A stretch of DNA of 37,643 bases from Silene noctiflora (GCA_009801015.1 VHZZ01000844.1:95048-132690), one strand, 5' to 3'; positions 20,859 to 34,176 are shown, numbered from the stretch's first letter. Notes: generated from the sequence alone by a model not told the origin. Translations and numbers: made by a program.

Positions 20859-23800
20859 TCATGCATTTTCTTGAGAAGAGGGTGTCGGGGCAGTGTCAGC
20901 CTCGTCTGAGTTCATTCTGACCATGATATAACAAGTAGCTTTCTCTATCATCAACAGCACTTCTCTTTTGTACTGCAATGGAAATTAACACACAAAATGA
21001 TTTGAGTTTCTCTTCAACCGCAGGCTAGACTACTATAATGAGTGCCTCGAGTTATTTTTTTTTGCTTAAACTGTGGTGTTAATGCGTCCTACTCATGTCC
21101 GTGTGTCCATATGAAGAGTTGGAGTGACATAAATTGGAACTACAGTAGTTGGTCATATGCAACTGTTTCTAAGTACGCACTATATAATAGAAAAAATATT
21201 AGTTTCAGAAAGTGTGAGGTGCTCCAAGGAGATAACAGTCCATCGAGACAACACGCTAAGTAAAAACGCGCGCTTCACAAAATAATTTTTGGTGACAACT
21301 TGTGTTTCTCATAATAAAAATCTGTGAAGGATAAAGATAAAGAAGTAAAATCTAGGAATGACTGGTATAAAAAGCTAGAATAAACAAAAATATGAAAAAT
21401 GAGTAGAAGTGTGTCTAACTAGTTTCACGCTTTAGGTGCCCAAGGCATTTTTACCAGTAAGTACCTCACCGCGTTTCGTCATTGGGAACAGACGATGCTC
21501 ACTTTCAAACTTTAAAGGTGGAAAGACTAGACATACCTCATCAACTGCCCCGGATTTGATTTTAGATTGCATCACACACCATTTCTTAAAGTGAGCACCT
21601 ATTGCAGAATTTCAGCAAAACAGAATGTCAATTTCTGCATGTTATTCTAATATGTCCTTGAATAACAGAAGAAAAAAAAAGGTAAGATTCCACCCAGACC
21701 AATCATCTGTAGGAGAAAATAGTGATGTATTCGTAAAATGAGTGTTAAACACCATGGTGGGCAAGCCAGACAGACTCCTTGCCACTTAACTATCAGCGTT
21801 CAATATCTTGGCCTGTTTGTATTGTATCGCCTCTGATGTATCAGTACTGGAAGAAGCCGACACTATCATGGTTCAACATCTTGGTCTAATTTGCACTTGT
21901 CTCTTAAATGAACTTATTTCCGTTCTTGGTCATTTGCTTACATTGTGACATAATTTAGAAGTAATAGAACAGGAGTGTCCACACGACGTTTATAAAATAT
22001 TTGTCTCCAAATTGTGAATAATTGGTGCCACAAGAATTGTATCCAGAACATCAGCCCAGCATATCATTTCTGTGATCCAGTCTCACTATTGTGGAATCAA
22101 ATTACAAGGACCCTCCCAGAATAAGGTGCAGCGTTAATCCTCATTACGAGAAACTTAATTAATTCATTTAACAAAAGGACCGTATATATTCAGCATCTAT
22201 TTTACTCAGACTATTTTCAAGGTATCCAACATGGGTACATATCCAAGTGTTGGACACGGGTACAAATGTACAATGGTACATTGAAGAGTTGAACAAATGA
22301 AATTCAGCACACTCAATCTAGTCAATGAGTCTATATTCAGAACATTCCATGAAAGATATTTTATGGCTCTTTGCAAATGTTATACTTAGAAAACAATATA
22401 ATCTTCAGAAACTAAATGTACAAAGATTGAAGGATTTAAAAGGTGGACAGAAAGATGGATATTAAGATAAAAAAAAAAAAAAAAAAATGTGCACAGGAAT
22501 TACCAGCTCTTATGTCTATGGTTGAGGAAGAGTTGGAAGTGGTTTCAACACGCCACCTACAATGCACCTACAACACCAAAAGCATGCACCCATTAAACTT
22601 AAGTTCAAAAACATGCGAAGTAAAACAATTGGCTTTTTGGTCAACAAGAATACAGCCAAAGCACTCACTGACCAAATGTGTCACTCCATAACACATCTTC
22701 AGATGAGCGGTAATATCAAAGCGATCCTTTCAAAAATGATAATTTAACAAAGATAAAAACAATCTAACAAAATGTTGACCCTTAAGTTGGATAAATATGT
22801 AAAATGCAGCCAACTAATAGCCTCCCTCCTCTTTCGGGGTGAAAGAGGCATTGGGTTTGTTCAGTAAGGATCTTGAAAAGTTACAAGAACGTTTTGTAAG
22901 CTACGTACATCCTACCTCTACTCCTTACCCTGTCATATGCAAGGAGCGTTTGCGGCACTAGGGTAATGTTGTTTGAACGGGAAAAAAATTCCTTACAACA
23001 TCCATTTCATTAGACAATCAGATGTTATATAATATTTTACAAGCAACCGAGAGAGTTGTCTTTAGGCAGTCAAGCCACAAAAAAACCAATCAAAATCGAA
23101 CTCAACAATGAGAGAATTGTCGGTGAAAATTGTTCAGTAAAAATTGAAGTTAGAAACTACCGGAGCAAGCAGAAATAACTAATCGACAGTACATCAACAA
23201 GATTTAGACGACTTTGAATCACTAAAAAGGTTCCCAATCTTCATCTTATTAAAGACAATACTCTAGCAACATCATCCATTCATACCAAATCTAATCAACT
23301 CATCAGGAATACAACATAATTTGAGCTAAAAAAAATTGGACAAGCTCATAAATAACCAATGTACCTCAAAGTAGGATCCAAATGGAACATCATGTGCCTG
23401 TTGCACCGTCTCAAGCACCTAAAAGAAAGTGCGTATAGAATGATCACCACAAGTGAAGAAAATAAATAGTCTAATATCAAAGAGATTAGTGTAGACAGGC
23501 ACACCAGTAACGATTTGTCCGGTGATAGAACTACATGCTGCCACTCTGTCATGGCAGTGTCTGGAGGACACATTGGACTTTTACATAAAGATCGAAATGT
23601 TAGTTCTCTAACTAATCCGTCATATTCATCTGCTGCATGCCATTGCCCTATCTGGAAAAAAAAGGAAGGTTCAAATGAATAACGAATCACCCGCCACGCC
23701 ATGTCAACTACGAGCAAATTAGGATAAATCGACTTGGTCTATTTCAAGAGTGGACACAAAGAACTTAATCAAAAGCAAAGATTGAAGCATCAGCTGCTTG

Positions 23801-26800
23801 AATAAAATTAGCTTAGTGATAAAAAATTCTTCTAGCAATGCTTCTAAGCCCAATTCTATGTAGAAAACTACCAATCTTCCACTCAGCCACTCAGGCAGCC
23901 CAAAGGCCCCAAACAACTTGCATAATGCATACTAATCTGTATAATGGAAAGGCACACTAATTGTAGCATGCAAACTATTATGAATCACGACCGCTTCAAC
24001 CACTATCATGTATTGTAATAATTTTCTTAGACGGTTTCAATCTGATAGCAACCATTTGAATAAATATTCCGTATTTTTATAAATACCTGATATGATATCA
24101 GCTGTATCATGACTATGGCCTTCAAGCACTACTAATTACCTTAAATATTTCTGTCTTCACCAAGACTAATTTACAAAGAAGAAACCATCCAGCCCACATC
24201 CTTACAATCTTCAGAACAAAAAACAACTGGATTGTGAACCATCGCCTATGTTACTTCGACAATACAACCTCCTGCTGCACAAGACTGTCAAGGGTATAGA
24301 TACGGAAATACATACCCGACTCTTATCAATCTGACCTTCCTCCTAGAGGANNNNNNNNNNNNNNNNNNNNNNNNNNNNNNNNNNNCTATATGATTTTGAC
24401 AGTTTTAAGCCTTATATCTGTCAAGCAGGCTCTAAAATTTTCGCATTTTTAATAAGAGATGCCTGGAAAATGTGGATTGATACCCTTTTCTCATTTAAGG
24501 GCAGAGCTCCCATGAATAAAATAAGGAAATACTTTCTTTTCCATGGGTTATTACACTATCAAAAGTTCCCTCATATATTTTGAGACGTGTTCACAATCCA
24601 GTGAAAAATAAGGTGTAGCACTTTATAGTATGTCAGGCTAGGCATTTAACTACTACAGTGGTATTCCGAAATTTTACGTGGGTTATAGGAGACAAGAACT
24701 GCCACTTTCTAGTCTTCTGAAAGATAAACTAAAGGTATTAATAGATATGTTTGCAAAAATATTAAACTCTCCATCATAATGGATTTCACACAGGTTAAGA
24801 TGGTTCAACTTCTATGTCAGTGACAGCAGTAAGACCAAAACTCACAGTCTGCAAACAAGCATTGAGAGGAGAAATAATACTGCTATGGCATAAAAGATGG
24901 TTTCAAGGTAACACTTGAAATAGTGCAAAAGATCTCGCCTCGTTGTTTTGCACAGGAATCATAATAAAAAGTAATGTTTTTAAAACCAAATGTCAATGTG
25001 CGTCACCTCCTTGGTGGTGTTCAATTATAAAATAAGAGAGTTATAGAAAAAAAAAAATAAATAAAAAAAACTTACAGCAACATTAGAATCTTTTCTTGCT
25101 GAACGATACTCGTTTATATAATTTGAATCATCACTCAACAATAAATTAAAAAATTGTTCCGCTGTGCATGGAAAAACATCCTGGAAACAAAAGGTTTGAT
25201 CAGAATTATTAGCAGCATATTATGAAAAGATTTTGCACCAAATATTGTTGATAAAATTGTTGCCCATACATTATATACACTAACTAAGGCTTCGTCTTTG
25301 ACAAATGGTTGAAACTTGTCTATCTTGGGTAGACTTTCTTCAACTACTTTAGGTGGCTTTCGAGCGGCTCGTGAAGAACTGCTATTAGTGCTATGTGCAC
25401 GAAGTGCTGAAAGTGCTACTGCCTGTTCGCCAAAGATCAAATGATTAATTTCGCATCCAACACTTCCATAAAGCAATAGGAACAACAATACTCAACCAAA
25501 TTATTCATTTATCTGTGAATGTCTATCGGTTACGTATGCTTTCCTATGCTACCTGAGATATGAGACACAATTTTGCTATTACGGCTACTTTCCAGCACCG
25601 CCATGTTTCAGGCTACAAAGCACTAAGTACTGTAACAAACAATGCATGCAATTTCCAAGTTCCCACTCTGTTCCTAAAGCTACCTAGTATATCAGGCAAG
25701 ATAATAGCAGAAAAATCATCCCACAGATCAACATCTTCATCAAGAGTTAGTCTTGTGTAAGGCGGTTCTACACTAATGTAGTTGTAAACCGGATCCAAAC
25801 ACAACCCTATTAGTGGGTAAAAGTGGTTACTAAAAGTTACCGTTTTACGATAAATTTGTGCAACACCGCCTTACACGAGTTATTTGAGCTTCATAAAAAA
25901 CGAAAAACATAGGTAAAATATTTGTGGATCACATAATATAACCACCCAGGTGTACAAACTTAAGAATAGAAGTTCCTAACTTGCTACAATCCTACCTGAG
26001 CAATTTTAATCCATAACTAGTTTTAACTTGCCCTGTCAATCTCTAAACTGACATTATTCCATCTTGCAATATTTGTGGGTCTTGGTATTGTTACTCCAAA
26101 CTAGGTGTATCGGATTGGCAAACCTAGTCCTCCCAGATGTTCTTCAAAATGGAACGCTTGGCTCTAGCAGCACAGTATCTTTGAAAGTGAACACATGCCA
26201 TGAACAAGCTATGTTACTTTGACCATTCATAACATCTCGCACACCCAAGACTGATACTTCACACTCGTACATGGATATGACACTGACTTCATTTTCAGAA
26301 ACTATAAAGTTTACATAAAATACACTTGGACCACCCACATCAAATCATTCTCAGCAAGTCTGAGCAACATAGTGGACACAAATAAAATCAATAGAAACAG
26401 TTCCTTCATGAATACCGACAAAAAAAGGTCCACTTTCTCAGCTGCAGCCTTTTTCACTCTTATTTTCAAGCCATGAGACACATCTTTGAACTTGTCAAAG
26501 GCATAAGAGAAGGACAAATAAAACATGTCTAGTATAACTCGAAAGTTTGCCATTAAGCTAGTGTTAAGACTTCCCAACAATAAAGGAGAAGTATATATAG
26601 AAAAATTGCATTCTGTTAAAATAACAACAAACCTTCTTTTCAGCATCTAACATAGCACGGAAATTTGTTACAGAACGCTGTAATATTTTAAAAGCATGGT
26701 TCCTGTTCCAGAAAGATGCAAATTTATACCTCACTCTTCCTGAAAGACGTAACGGGAAAAAATATGAGAGTACATTCTAAGAAAGTGGGTCGTGGGAGGG

Positions 26801-29800
26801 ATGCCACAAGAATCTAATGAGTCTGTCACAAAGAACATGGACATCATATATTCAGAATAAAAGACTCCTTCTATCATGCAAGAGAATACCAAAGACCAAA
26901 GAAGGTTTAATAGTTATAAACTCGAATCAATAAATCCACACTAACCATCAGAACTCCCCAACGGCGGTACACCAACCCCACCAGCACCAAGCCTAAGAAT
27001 GATAGTGATGGCAGGATTGATGGCAGCATGCTGGCTTTTCCGTATCTACAAAGAGAGATTGTAAAATTTCAATGTACATTACGAATAAGTACAGCTTGCT
27101 ATATATGTGAAGTCGTAAAATTTGAACTCACCTCATCAATGTCTTCTAAAGGAATAAGCACCTATTAATGGACAAGAAAAACAAAGTAAGTAATCTATGT
27201 CGTAGTTTCAAAGCTATGAGATGCATTGAGGCAACGAGGCGCAAAGCACAAAGTAAATAAAACAAAACAATGGGAACTAGGGGTGTAAAGGAGAGGGAAG
27301 AACAAAAGAATTAAAAGAAAAAAATAGGAGATAGCTTAGACATTTTGGTGAGTGCCACACTAATCCCTGTGATTAGCTGTTTGCGGCGTGCTTTTTTAAA
27401 CTACCATTTACATTCACCAGAAAATGACAAGACAAATTCTATAAAGAAAATTGCGACAAAAATAGAGTTAATAGTTTGATATACTACAGCGCTCATCTTT
27501 CTAGTATACTTTGTCAAGGATCATTTTGAAACCGTACACTTTGTTATCGAGGGAACAAGGTTGTCTTTATTCAACATCCCTGATCCCAGTTCTAAAAGGA
27601 ACCACTCAGATAGTTAGAGGCAGAGGTCATGACACGTATTGATAAGTCCCGTAACTAATGCAACAATCCTAAACAGATGATCCACCAAAGTGAAAAGAAG
27701 CTTCTTGTGTTATGTGATAATTCATATATACAATAAGGATCAACAGAAAAACTCTTGTGTTAACATTAATATTCAGTTTCCTAAAGGATACCTTTGAGTG
27801 AAACAAGCCTAACCTTCATCTGTTTTGAAAAGATATTCGAGTGGAAACAAAGGTGCCATGCAGAGACAAACATTCGACCATGATAAAGAAATGATCTCTC
27901 CAGCGCACAGGAATAACTATGCTCAACAACCTGTAGTAGCTCATAATCAAGATAAGCAGAACTAACAGAGGGACTTGAAACATTCATTAACAGCAAGCAA
28001 TACAGCTTTAGTAATACTCTAATATTATTGGCACGACAGCCACAAAGCATAAAACAACAAATGGACTAAACACAGTCATGCCAAATATTTTAAAAAAAAA
28101 AAGAAAAAAAAAACTTTTGGACTTCATTCCCATAATAGTACATGAGCGTCACCCCAATGTCATTTAATTAATATTATTCATTAGAAAAAGTAAAAAAAAT
28201 AAAGTTGATTCTTGTAGGAAGGCAATAGCAGATTATAACCAAGTTGACAGAATCAGCTTGAGTATTGAAAACAAAAAATTATTTAGAACAAATTATGTAT
28301 GCATGAAAGAGAGTACCATGAACTCAAGAGTCAAGAGTCACCCACCTCATCAGCTGGTAGATCAAATATATTTTGCAATGGCCCAGGTTTTTGATGAACC
28401 ATTGTGGGCCCTTGTTTATCTGCAGAAATCCTTCTACGAGCATTTGCTCCAGCGTAGCCATTTAGAGCCCTGTAAAAAAGAATCAGATTTTAAGCTACAT
28501 AAGAGCAAGGATTTTGACAACAAGGGCATGTCTTAACTCATAGCATAGAGTTTATTTATTCCTCATGTTACCCATAGTAAGCATACACTTTGCAAACATC
28601 TTCATCGCTATGAAGCTGGAAAAATCAAATTAACAAAAAATCCTTCCCTCTGTCGCGACCTCGCTTTAAAAACTCATCTCTCAAGTTAAAGAGTATATCA
28701 GAAAAGAAACTAAAACCAAATAAAGATATTAGCAGCATATAAATTACTGAACCATGATCAGAAGCCAACAGTTCTGGAGCCAAGTTCAAGGCTAACAAGT
28801 GCATGCACGTGGGTATATACGAGGAAAGGCAAAATAAATCACAGTAATCAAAGCATTACAATCAGAAGCAGGTATTGACAAAAATCAACAGCATAGGCTC
28901 TTCATTCAGAACGCAGTTGAGCACTACATAAATGACTGTGAGCTCTACGTGCAACTAAAAACAACTATCGAACTGCAAAAATATAAAGCTATACAAATAT
29001 ATATTTTCCTTGGCCATCCCTCGTAAAATATATCTAATTCAATAAATAAATTGAAAAAGATATTCCTCATTCTTCCACTTCAAGTGAAGAACTTTACACA
29101 AGAACCCTACAAATATCTTTGAACAACAGGAATCAAACGGCTTAAAAGAAAATTCCACATTACGTCTTTCGGTCCTAGTACCAAATTTCAGTTTGAAATT
29201 GGAACTCGAAGTTAGTCATAGCTGCCTGATTTGGCATTTGTGCCACAAATGCAGTTGATTAATCTTTGTTAATCTTTTTCCAATCAAACATTTGCCTTTT
29301 CCAAGGCTTGTGACATAGGAAATGACTAATTTAATAGTTTTGCCTAGCGGCTTTTGCAGAAACCAGACTAATTCAGAAGTTCTGATCTATATTTCTTATC
29401 AGAATGGTAATTTTGAAATAAACCCATAAAAGATTAACAAAGTAGTACCTGGACAACTTTATTGGAATAGTCTTTAAATGGAGACAAACCTGACAAACAA
29501 ACACTGCCATTAGCCAAGAAGATTGCTTTATATAAAAAACTACAAGACATTAAATAAATTATAATTGACATATACCATTCCTGAAGGGCCGTCAAGTGAA
29601 TGCCATTCTGCAGCTGTCTCACCCTCAGAATCCACTGTTACCGTAACTGAACCAAGAACTGCACTTTTCCGTATTATATCCCAATCATATATAGTGATAT
29701 TAATCTGCCCAGCAGTTTCGAAACAGATTATATACAACACCATATAACTCATCAAACTACAGTTAAAATTCACAAGTCTCAAAATGATAATACATGCAGG

Positions 29801-32800
29801 AAAAAGGATGCATCTATATTTTTTTCTGAAAGAATAATTCACAAAACCTGAAAAAAATTTATACTTTATTGTCATTAAGACTATCAATATAAATCACCAT
29901 TGCAGTTTGTGGAATTGTGAGAGGGGAACCCAAAAAAAGAGAGATTATGTTGAACTCAAAACATAAACAAACTGTTAGGAAATATAATTGGCACCACAGG
30001 AACAACCTTGGCAGGAAGCTCATCGACACTAAAGTTAAACTCCTCGCCCCACATAGGATTTCTAGAACTAGGAACCATTGAACTGCAACACAAAAACAAA
30101 AATTCAAATCAACACATGTGCATAATAACTAATAGGGCCCTCCCAGTTTCCTGACAAAAAGAATATCAGCCGAACAGCCAATTAACGGTCTTAGGGGACA
30201 GTCATAATGTATACCCAAACATTTCCTTCCAAGTAGAAGTGTGTAAAATATAATATGCGAACAGTCTTGGGCATTTTGCTGAAAACTTCAGACTTGAAAA
30301 GAATACCCATGGAGTCCAATGAAACTTCTGAGGCTAAATATAAACTGAGAGTTGTAATACTACTGATAGGAGTATTCCCTCAAAGCAATGATTATTTTGT
30401 TCAGAAAAAGCTAAATAGTTTTGTTTTTTGCCAAGAAGCCAATAAATTTAACAGTTTTCATTAACATATCCTATGCTAAAATTCTAGCATGGAGTAGGTA
30501 ATTGGGCGGAGAAAATTTATTTAATATATTCAACAATTTCCAAGCACCTGAATCTTTTCTGTGAAATTACAATCGTATAAAAAAAAATTAATTGAACATA
30601 AGAAACTATTCTGATCACCTGAATCTTTTCTCTGATCCACAAGTTACAATTGCGTACGGATCCGATGTACCATTCAAGTTTGCCGCGTTGAGATTCTTTG
30701 CTGCTTGCAGCCCAACCTTGAAAGTCACAGATTTCATAAACTCAATACAACAAAGAAAAATAATCGATTTAGGTATTATAAAATTTCAAGTGTTTTTATT
30801 ATTTTTCATTTTGACATTTCCTCCTTTCGACTAATGAAAAGAAGTGTATTTGCATTTCTTTTCTTCTAGTGACGTAAATGCAACAACAATAACATCGACA
30901 AAGCCTTAGAACCAAAACAATTTACGGTTTGCTAACATGAATAGTGACATGGAACCGTCGTTAATTATATGCCAAAATCTGTTTCTGAAACAATTAATCA
31001 GACCACGAATGGCCAGCATGACATGCATTATGGATAATCAACAGCTTCAGCCACTAGTCTCTAATTATCAAACAAGAGAGCGAACACCATAACATACCTT
31101 AATTAAGTATCCCAACTTAGCTTGAGCATCAGATTTAAGTTGATCAATCTACAAAAATGATTGCACAACTCAAAGTCAAAGAAGTTAAATTATTCGATAA
31201 TGTTATGTAGCCAAAAGGCCCACAACACACATGATTTAACCTTTGGAAGCACTTGATTTCCAGCATGACATTATAGTATGGAAACAGGAAGGAAGAACTA
31301 AAAAACACTAGTAAAGAACATCAACATTGTTTGTAGTTAATGGTAGGTTTATGTACAATGCGTTATATTGTGTAGTCTTGTGCCCTCATTGAGCTATAAG
31401 GTCTCAGTGTCTCGCCATATTATAGTAGTTCTCTTACATCCTCCCCCACAATTGTAAAAGTGTATTACTCCAATTTATATAAATGATCCATGTCGGTGAC
31501 TTTTGGGTCCAAGATACTTCCACTGCCTAAATTCTAACAGTAGTTTTCAAAGCACTTTAGCCCTATATTCTTGCATCCATCAATAACTTGTTCTAATAGC
31601 ATCTTACTGGATACAGCAGACTGGAGGCTAGAAAATTGCACTTTGGAATATTAAGAGAGCTAAGAGGAAAGTCATACACACTTTCAGCCATCTAACTACA
31701 AAACAAATGGACATGAGGACAAATGCATAATACACTTCCAAAATAAATGTCAACTACTCAGAATAAAGAAAAACTACATAACTCATGTTCGGTTGAACTT
31801 GCCAAAGAGAGGAATTATTGAACCTATGAAAGTATAATTTCAACACATTTAACTTCCATCATGATTTGCAGTATGTAAGAAAACCTTAAGCTAGATAGAA
31901 CCCTCTTCGGAATTGAAGATTCATCTTCAACACAATTTTGCGACTGCATGTAATTGAAGTACAGAGAATTCAAGAATAAGAGGTTGAACCATCTATTATG
32001 TGCTAGAAAATTTCATCCACCCACCGTCATTCCATCCCAATAACGACAAGCTTAATGGGCCTTAGAGAGCTTATGCTAGGCTCTTCTACCAAACTAAAGT
32101 AATTATAAGCTATAAACAGCACTTGTTCAGGACTGATTAATGAACCAATACACCTTAGATTTAGAAGGCGTACTGAGATGATAACGGCTAGCGGCAATGA
32201 GCAGAAGCCGCAAACTGAAGGTGCACTATTTTACAAAGAAAAAAAAAATTATATTTCCAATGAAAATATTATGCAGTGAATCCTTTTTACATTTTAAAGA
32301 GGGCCAACATGAAAAACCAGGTTGACAGGAAAAGGCGAGGGTAAAATAGAATATTTAAAAAGAAAAAAGGGAATTTGCACAGTATTGCAAATATTGCTTG
32401 CTGCATCTAATGCACAAAGCAGCATTCAAGGCATATCAGTTAGTCGCTCACCGAGTCGTTTCTTAAACTAAGCATATACAAATATACACCAAGACTAGAT
32501 TGGCTACCAAGATTGCAGTTTAGGCAATAAATTTCACATGCACTTTCCACTACAACTTCCATCCACAACACCAAGTAGCAATCACTCACACAAAAGTGTT
32601 AAATCACACGTGAATTCCACCTTCCCCAAACTACTTTCCCTAATCACAGTCACCATGATAATCTTATCCAAAACCAATGCACACTTCCTACTCAAATACT
32701 ATACCAATCATACAAAACTTACACATGAAGAATAAAACCCTCACAACAACTCACTACTTCATAATTCTTCAATCCATAAATTTCGTGGACAAAACATAAA

Positions 32801-33623
32801 AGATTCGAACTTTCAAGCAATCTAATGATGTATAATCAACACAAAACTAAAAAATTCACGAAATTAAAACAAACTTCACTCACATTACGCACATGATTCC
32901 TCCACAGAGTAAAGACCAACCAATTCAATCTAATTCATTTCCTTAAAATATTTCATGCAAGAAACACCCAATCAATGGTCTATAATCAACACACCACAAC
33001 TCACAAATTCCGAATTCAATTCTTCACAAAGTAAAGAACTATCAATTCAATCTAATCGACCAAAACAGTGGCGAAACCAGAATTTATCTTAGGTAGCCGA
33101 ACTATTAATCAATAAACTAACCAACTAAAAGAAATCAAACATCTTAACTTACAAATTTCAATTCTTTTTTTATATAGGGTGACGACCGCCCTGCTAGCCC
33201 GTCTTAGTTCCGCTACTAATGAAATAAAGTAAACCACAAAATATAAAGCGCGTTACAACTAAAAATTTCGATTCTTTCGTTATTTAGAGGGATGACCGCC
33301 ACTACTACCCCTGTCCTAGTTCCGCAACTGAACTAAAACAATCAACCAATCAAAACAAAACAAGAAAAAGAAACAAAAAAAAAACATTTAATTTTTACCT
33401 TATCAGTCTCTCCAAGAACATCATCTTTACAACAACTACTAACAAAACCACCACTACTTTTACTCCGATCACCAACGGTAAAATACCAGTACGCTGCGAT
33501 CACAAACAACGCGGCGGCAACGGTAACTTCAACCTCCCACCATGATGGTAATAATGAATTAACCGCCGTTTCGATCATCAATTTCGCCGGTATTTTCTCC
33601 ATTATCATCATCATCATCATCAT
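20859..33623 (-). CDS. Membrane-anchored C2-GRAM-VASt protein, BAGP1-like (BAG-associated GRAM protein), 18 exons
   Basis: Exons: 33623-33399, 31148-31098, 30716-30619, 30082-30007, 29704-29576, 29489-29449, 28469-28346, 27930-27814, 27161-27132, 27045-26946, 26739-26633, 25422-25270, 25180-25076, 23651-23505, 23418-23365, 22567-22504, 21598-21537 and 20972-20859. The frame closes to 598 residues, close to Arabidopsis BAGP1. An N-terminal membrane helix ([16 protein letters not shown]) is followed by a C2 domain (about 93-200) with TSDPYAIV and YDWD acidic residues. Next is a GRAM domain (about 230-310; [20 protein letters not shown]), then a VASt lipid-binding domain (about 418-555; [31 protein letters not shown]). 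VASt domains bind sterols or lipids, and Arabidopsis BAGP1 works with BAG6 in fungal resistance; a similar role here is inferred. The start is ambiguous within an ATG run (33623 or 33602). Intron 13 contains the 35-N gap. Confidence 0.93.
22205..22300. repeat. Fragment with GTGTTGGACACG words, BAGP1-like intron 16
   Basis: AAGTGTTGGACACGGGTAC here matches AAGTGTTGGACACG in the foldback element at 14759-14912. It is probably a decayed relative of that element. Its ends are unclear. Confidence 0.4.
24351..24385. other. Assembly gap (35 N) in BAGP1-like intron 13
   Basis: Thirty-five Ns separate intronic sequence. Flanking exons 13 (25180-25076) and 14 (23651-23505) join in frame and match the family across the junction, so no conserved exon appears to be lost in the gap. 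Confidence 0.95.
25748..25887. mobile_element. MITE with AAGGCGGT-type ends, BAGP1-like intron 11
   Basis: GTCTTGTGTAAGGCGGTTC at the left and CACCGCCTTACACGAGTTA at the right are inverted repeats. The interior (GTTACTAAAAGTTACC, TTTTACGATA) resembles the copy at 2876-3027. TGTGTAAGACGGT-tipped MITEs are, from memory, abundant in Caryophyllales. Confidence 0.65.
28572..28615 (-). other. Exon-like 44-nt segment inside BAGP1-like intron 6
   Basis: The segment is bounded by a good acceptor (TTTGATTTTTCCAG) and a GTAACATG donor and reads [15 protein letters not shown] in a frame that runs into exon 7. Added after exon 6 it would shift the frame and meet a stop in exon 7. Used in place of exon 6 (41 nt, same phases in and out) it keeps the frame. 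It has no counterpart that I know of in BAGP1 homologues, so it may be an alternative exon, a regulatory poison exon or chance. Confidence 0.3.
33064..33330. mobile_element. Small foldback element and partial duplicate, BAGP1-like intron 1
   Basis: CAGTGGCGAAACCAGAA at 33067 is answered inversely by TTAGTTCCGCTACT near 33220. A second, diverged copy of the right half (AATTTCGATTCTTTC... GATGACCGCC... CTAGTTCCGCAACTG) follows at about 33255-33330. CAGTGGCG-tipped short elements are widespread in plants. The class is uncertain. Confidence 0.45.
33600..33623 (-). promoter_or_regulatory. Run of ATG codons at the BAGP1-like start
   Basis: Six consecutive ATG codons (33623-33606), one ATA and a seventh ATG (33602-33600) stand in one frame before GAGAAAATACCG. 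All give the same protein apart from up to seven extra N-terminal residues. The repeat is a trinucleotide microsatellite, so the number of start codons may vary. Confidence 0.85.
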
Positions 33624-34141
33624 ACAATAATCACATCTATACTAAAATCGATCAAAATTAAAATCAAAGAATATATAGTATTAAAAACAATATTATTGAA
33701 AGGTGTAATTATAATGGTTGAATTCCAAAGGAAGAGGAGAAATGTTCCACGAAAAAATGTAAGAAAAAATGAGCATTTTTAATATTTTAATTATTTAATT
33801 AATTTCTAAGGAGAGAGAAAGGGAGAGGAGAGTCAATTAAGGTTGGTTTGATTTTTATTTTTAATTTTATTTTTAATTGGTGGGAGACAATTGAAAACGA
33901 CGTGGAAAAGAGATTTGTTGTTTTTTGAAGAAATTATGGGGTAACGGTTTGGCGACGGTTTAGACTTTAGAAGGGTTGGAAAATGGGGGGAGTTATGGTT
34001 GAATTGGTGAGAGGGTGTTGGGAAAGTTGCGGTTATTTGTTTTGGGAAACGGATTGGGAATTTGTAACGGTTTATTTGTGGAGAGGAAGGGGTGGAGGGT
34101 GGAAGGTGACTAGTGCAGATTCCGCGATATTTTTTAAGTTA
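33624..34141. other. Upstream flank of the BAGP1-like gene
   Basis: This should hold the promoter and 5' UTR of the minus-strand gene. I see AT-rich sequence, an AG-rich patch at 33810-33835 and GGTTTGG-type repeats at 33940-34100, but no motif firm enough to call. The plus-strand frame at 33983-34186 has no recognisable domain. Confidence 0.5.
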
Positions 34142-34176
34142 CTAGTTTTAAACCCGTGCAAAATAATGCACGGGTC
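34142..34176 (-). mobile_element. Helitron-like 3' terminus
   Basis: On the minus strand the sequence reads GACCCGTGCATTATTTTGCA, then CGGGTTTAAAACTAG followed by T. The hairpin CCCGTGCA/TGCACGGG lies a few bases before CTAG-T, which is the structure of Helitron 3' ends (hairpin, short spacer, CTRR, then T). The element would extend to higher coordinates; its 5' TC end was not found. Other plant repeats share the ACCCGTGCA hairpin, so the class is inferred. Confidence 0.45.

Noticed and set aside
29434-29622. Earlier acceptor for BAGP1-like exon 6 (AATGGCAG, about 14 bp upstream)
   Set aside because: It would put the family sequence VCLHLKT out of frame; the TTTGTCAG acceptor at 29490 keeps the frame and the match to homologues.
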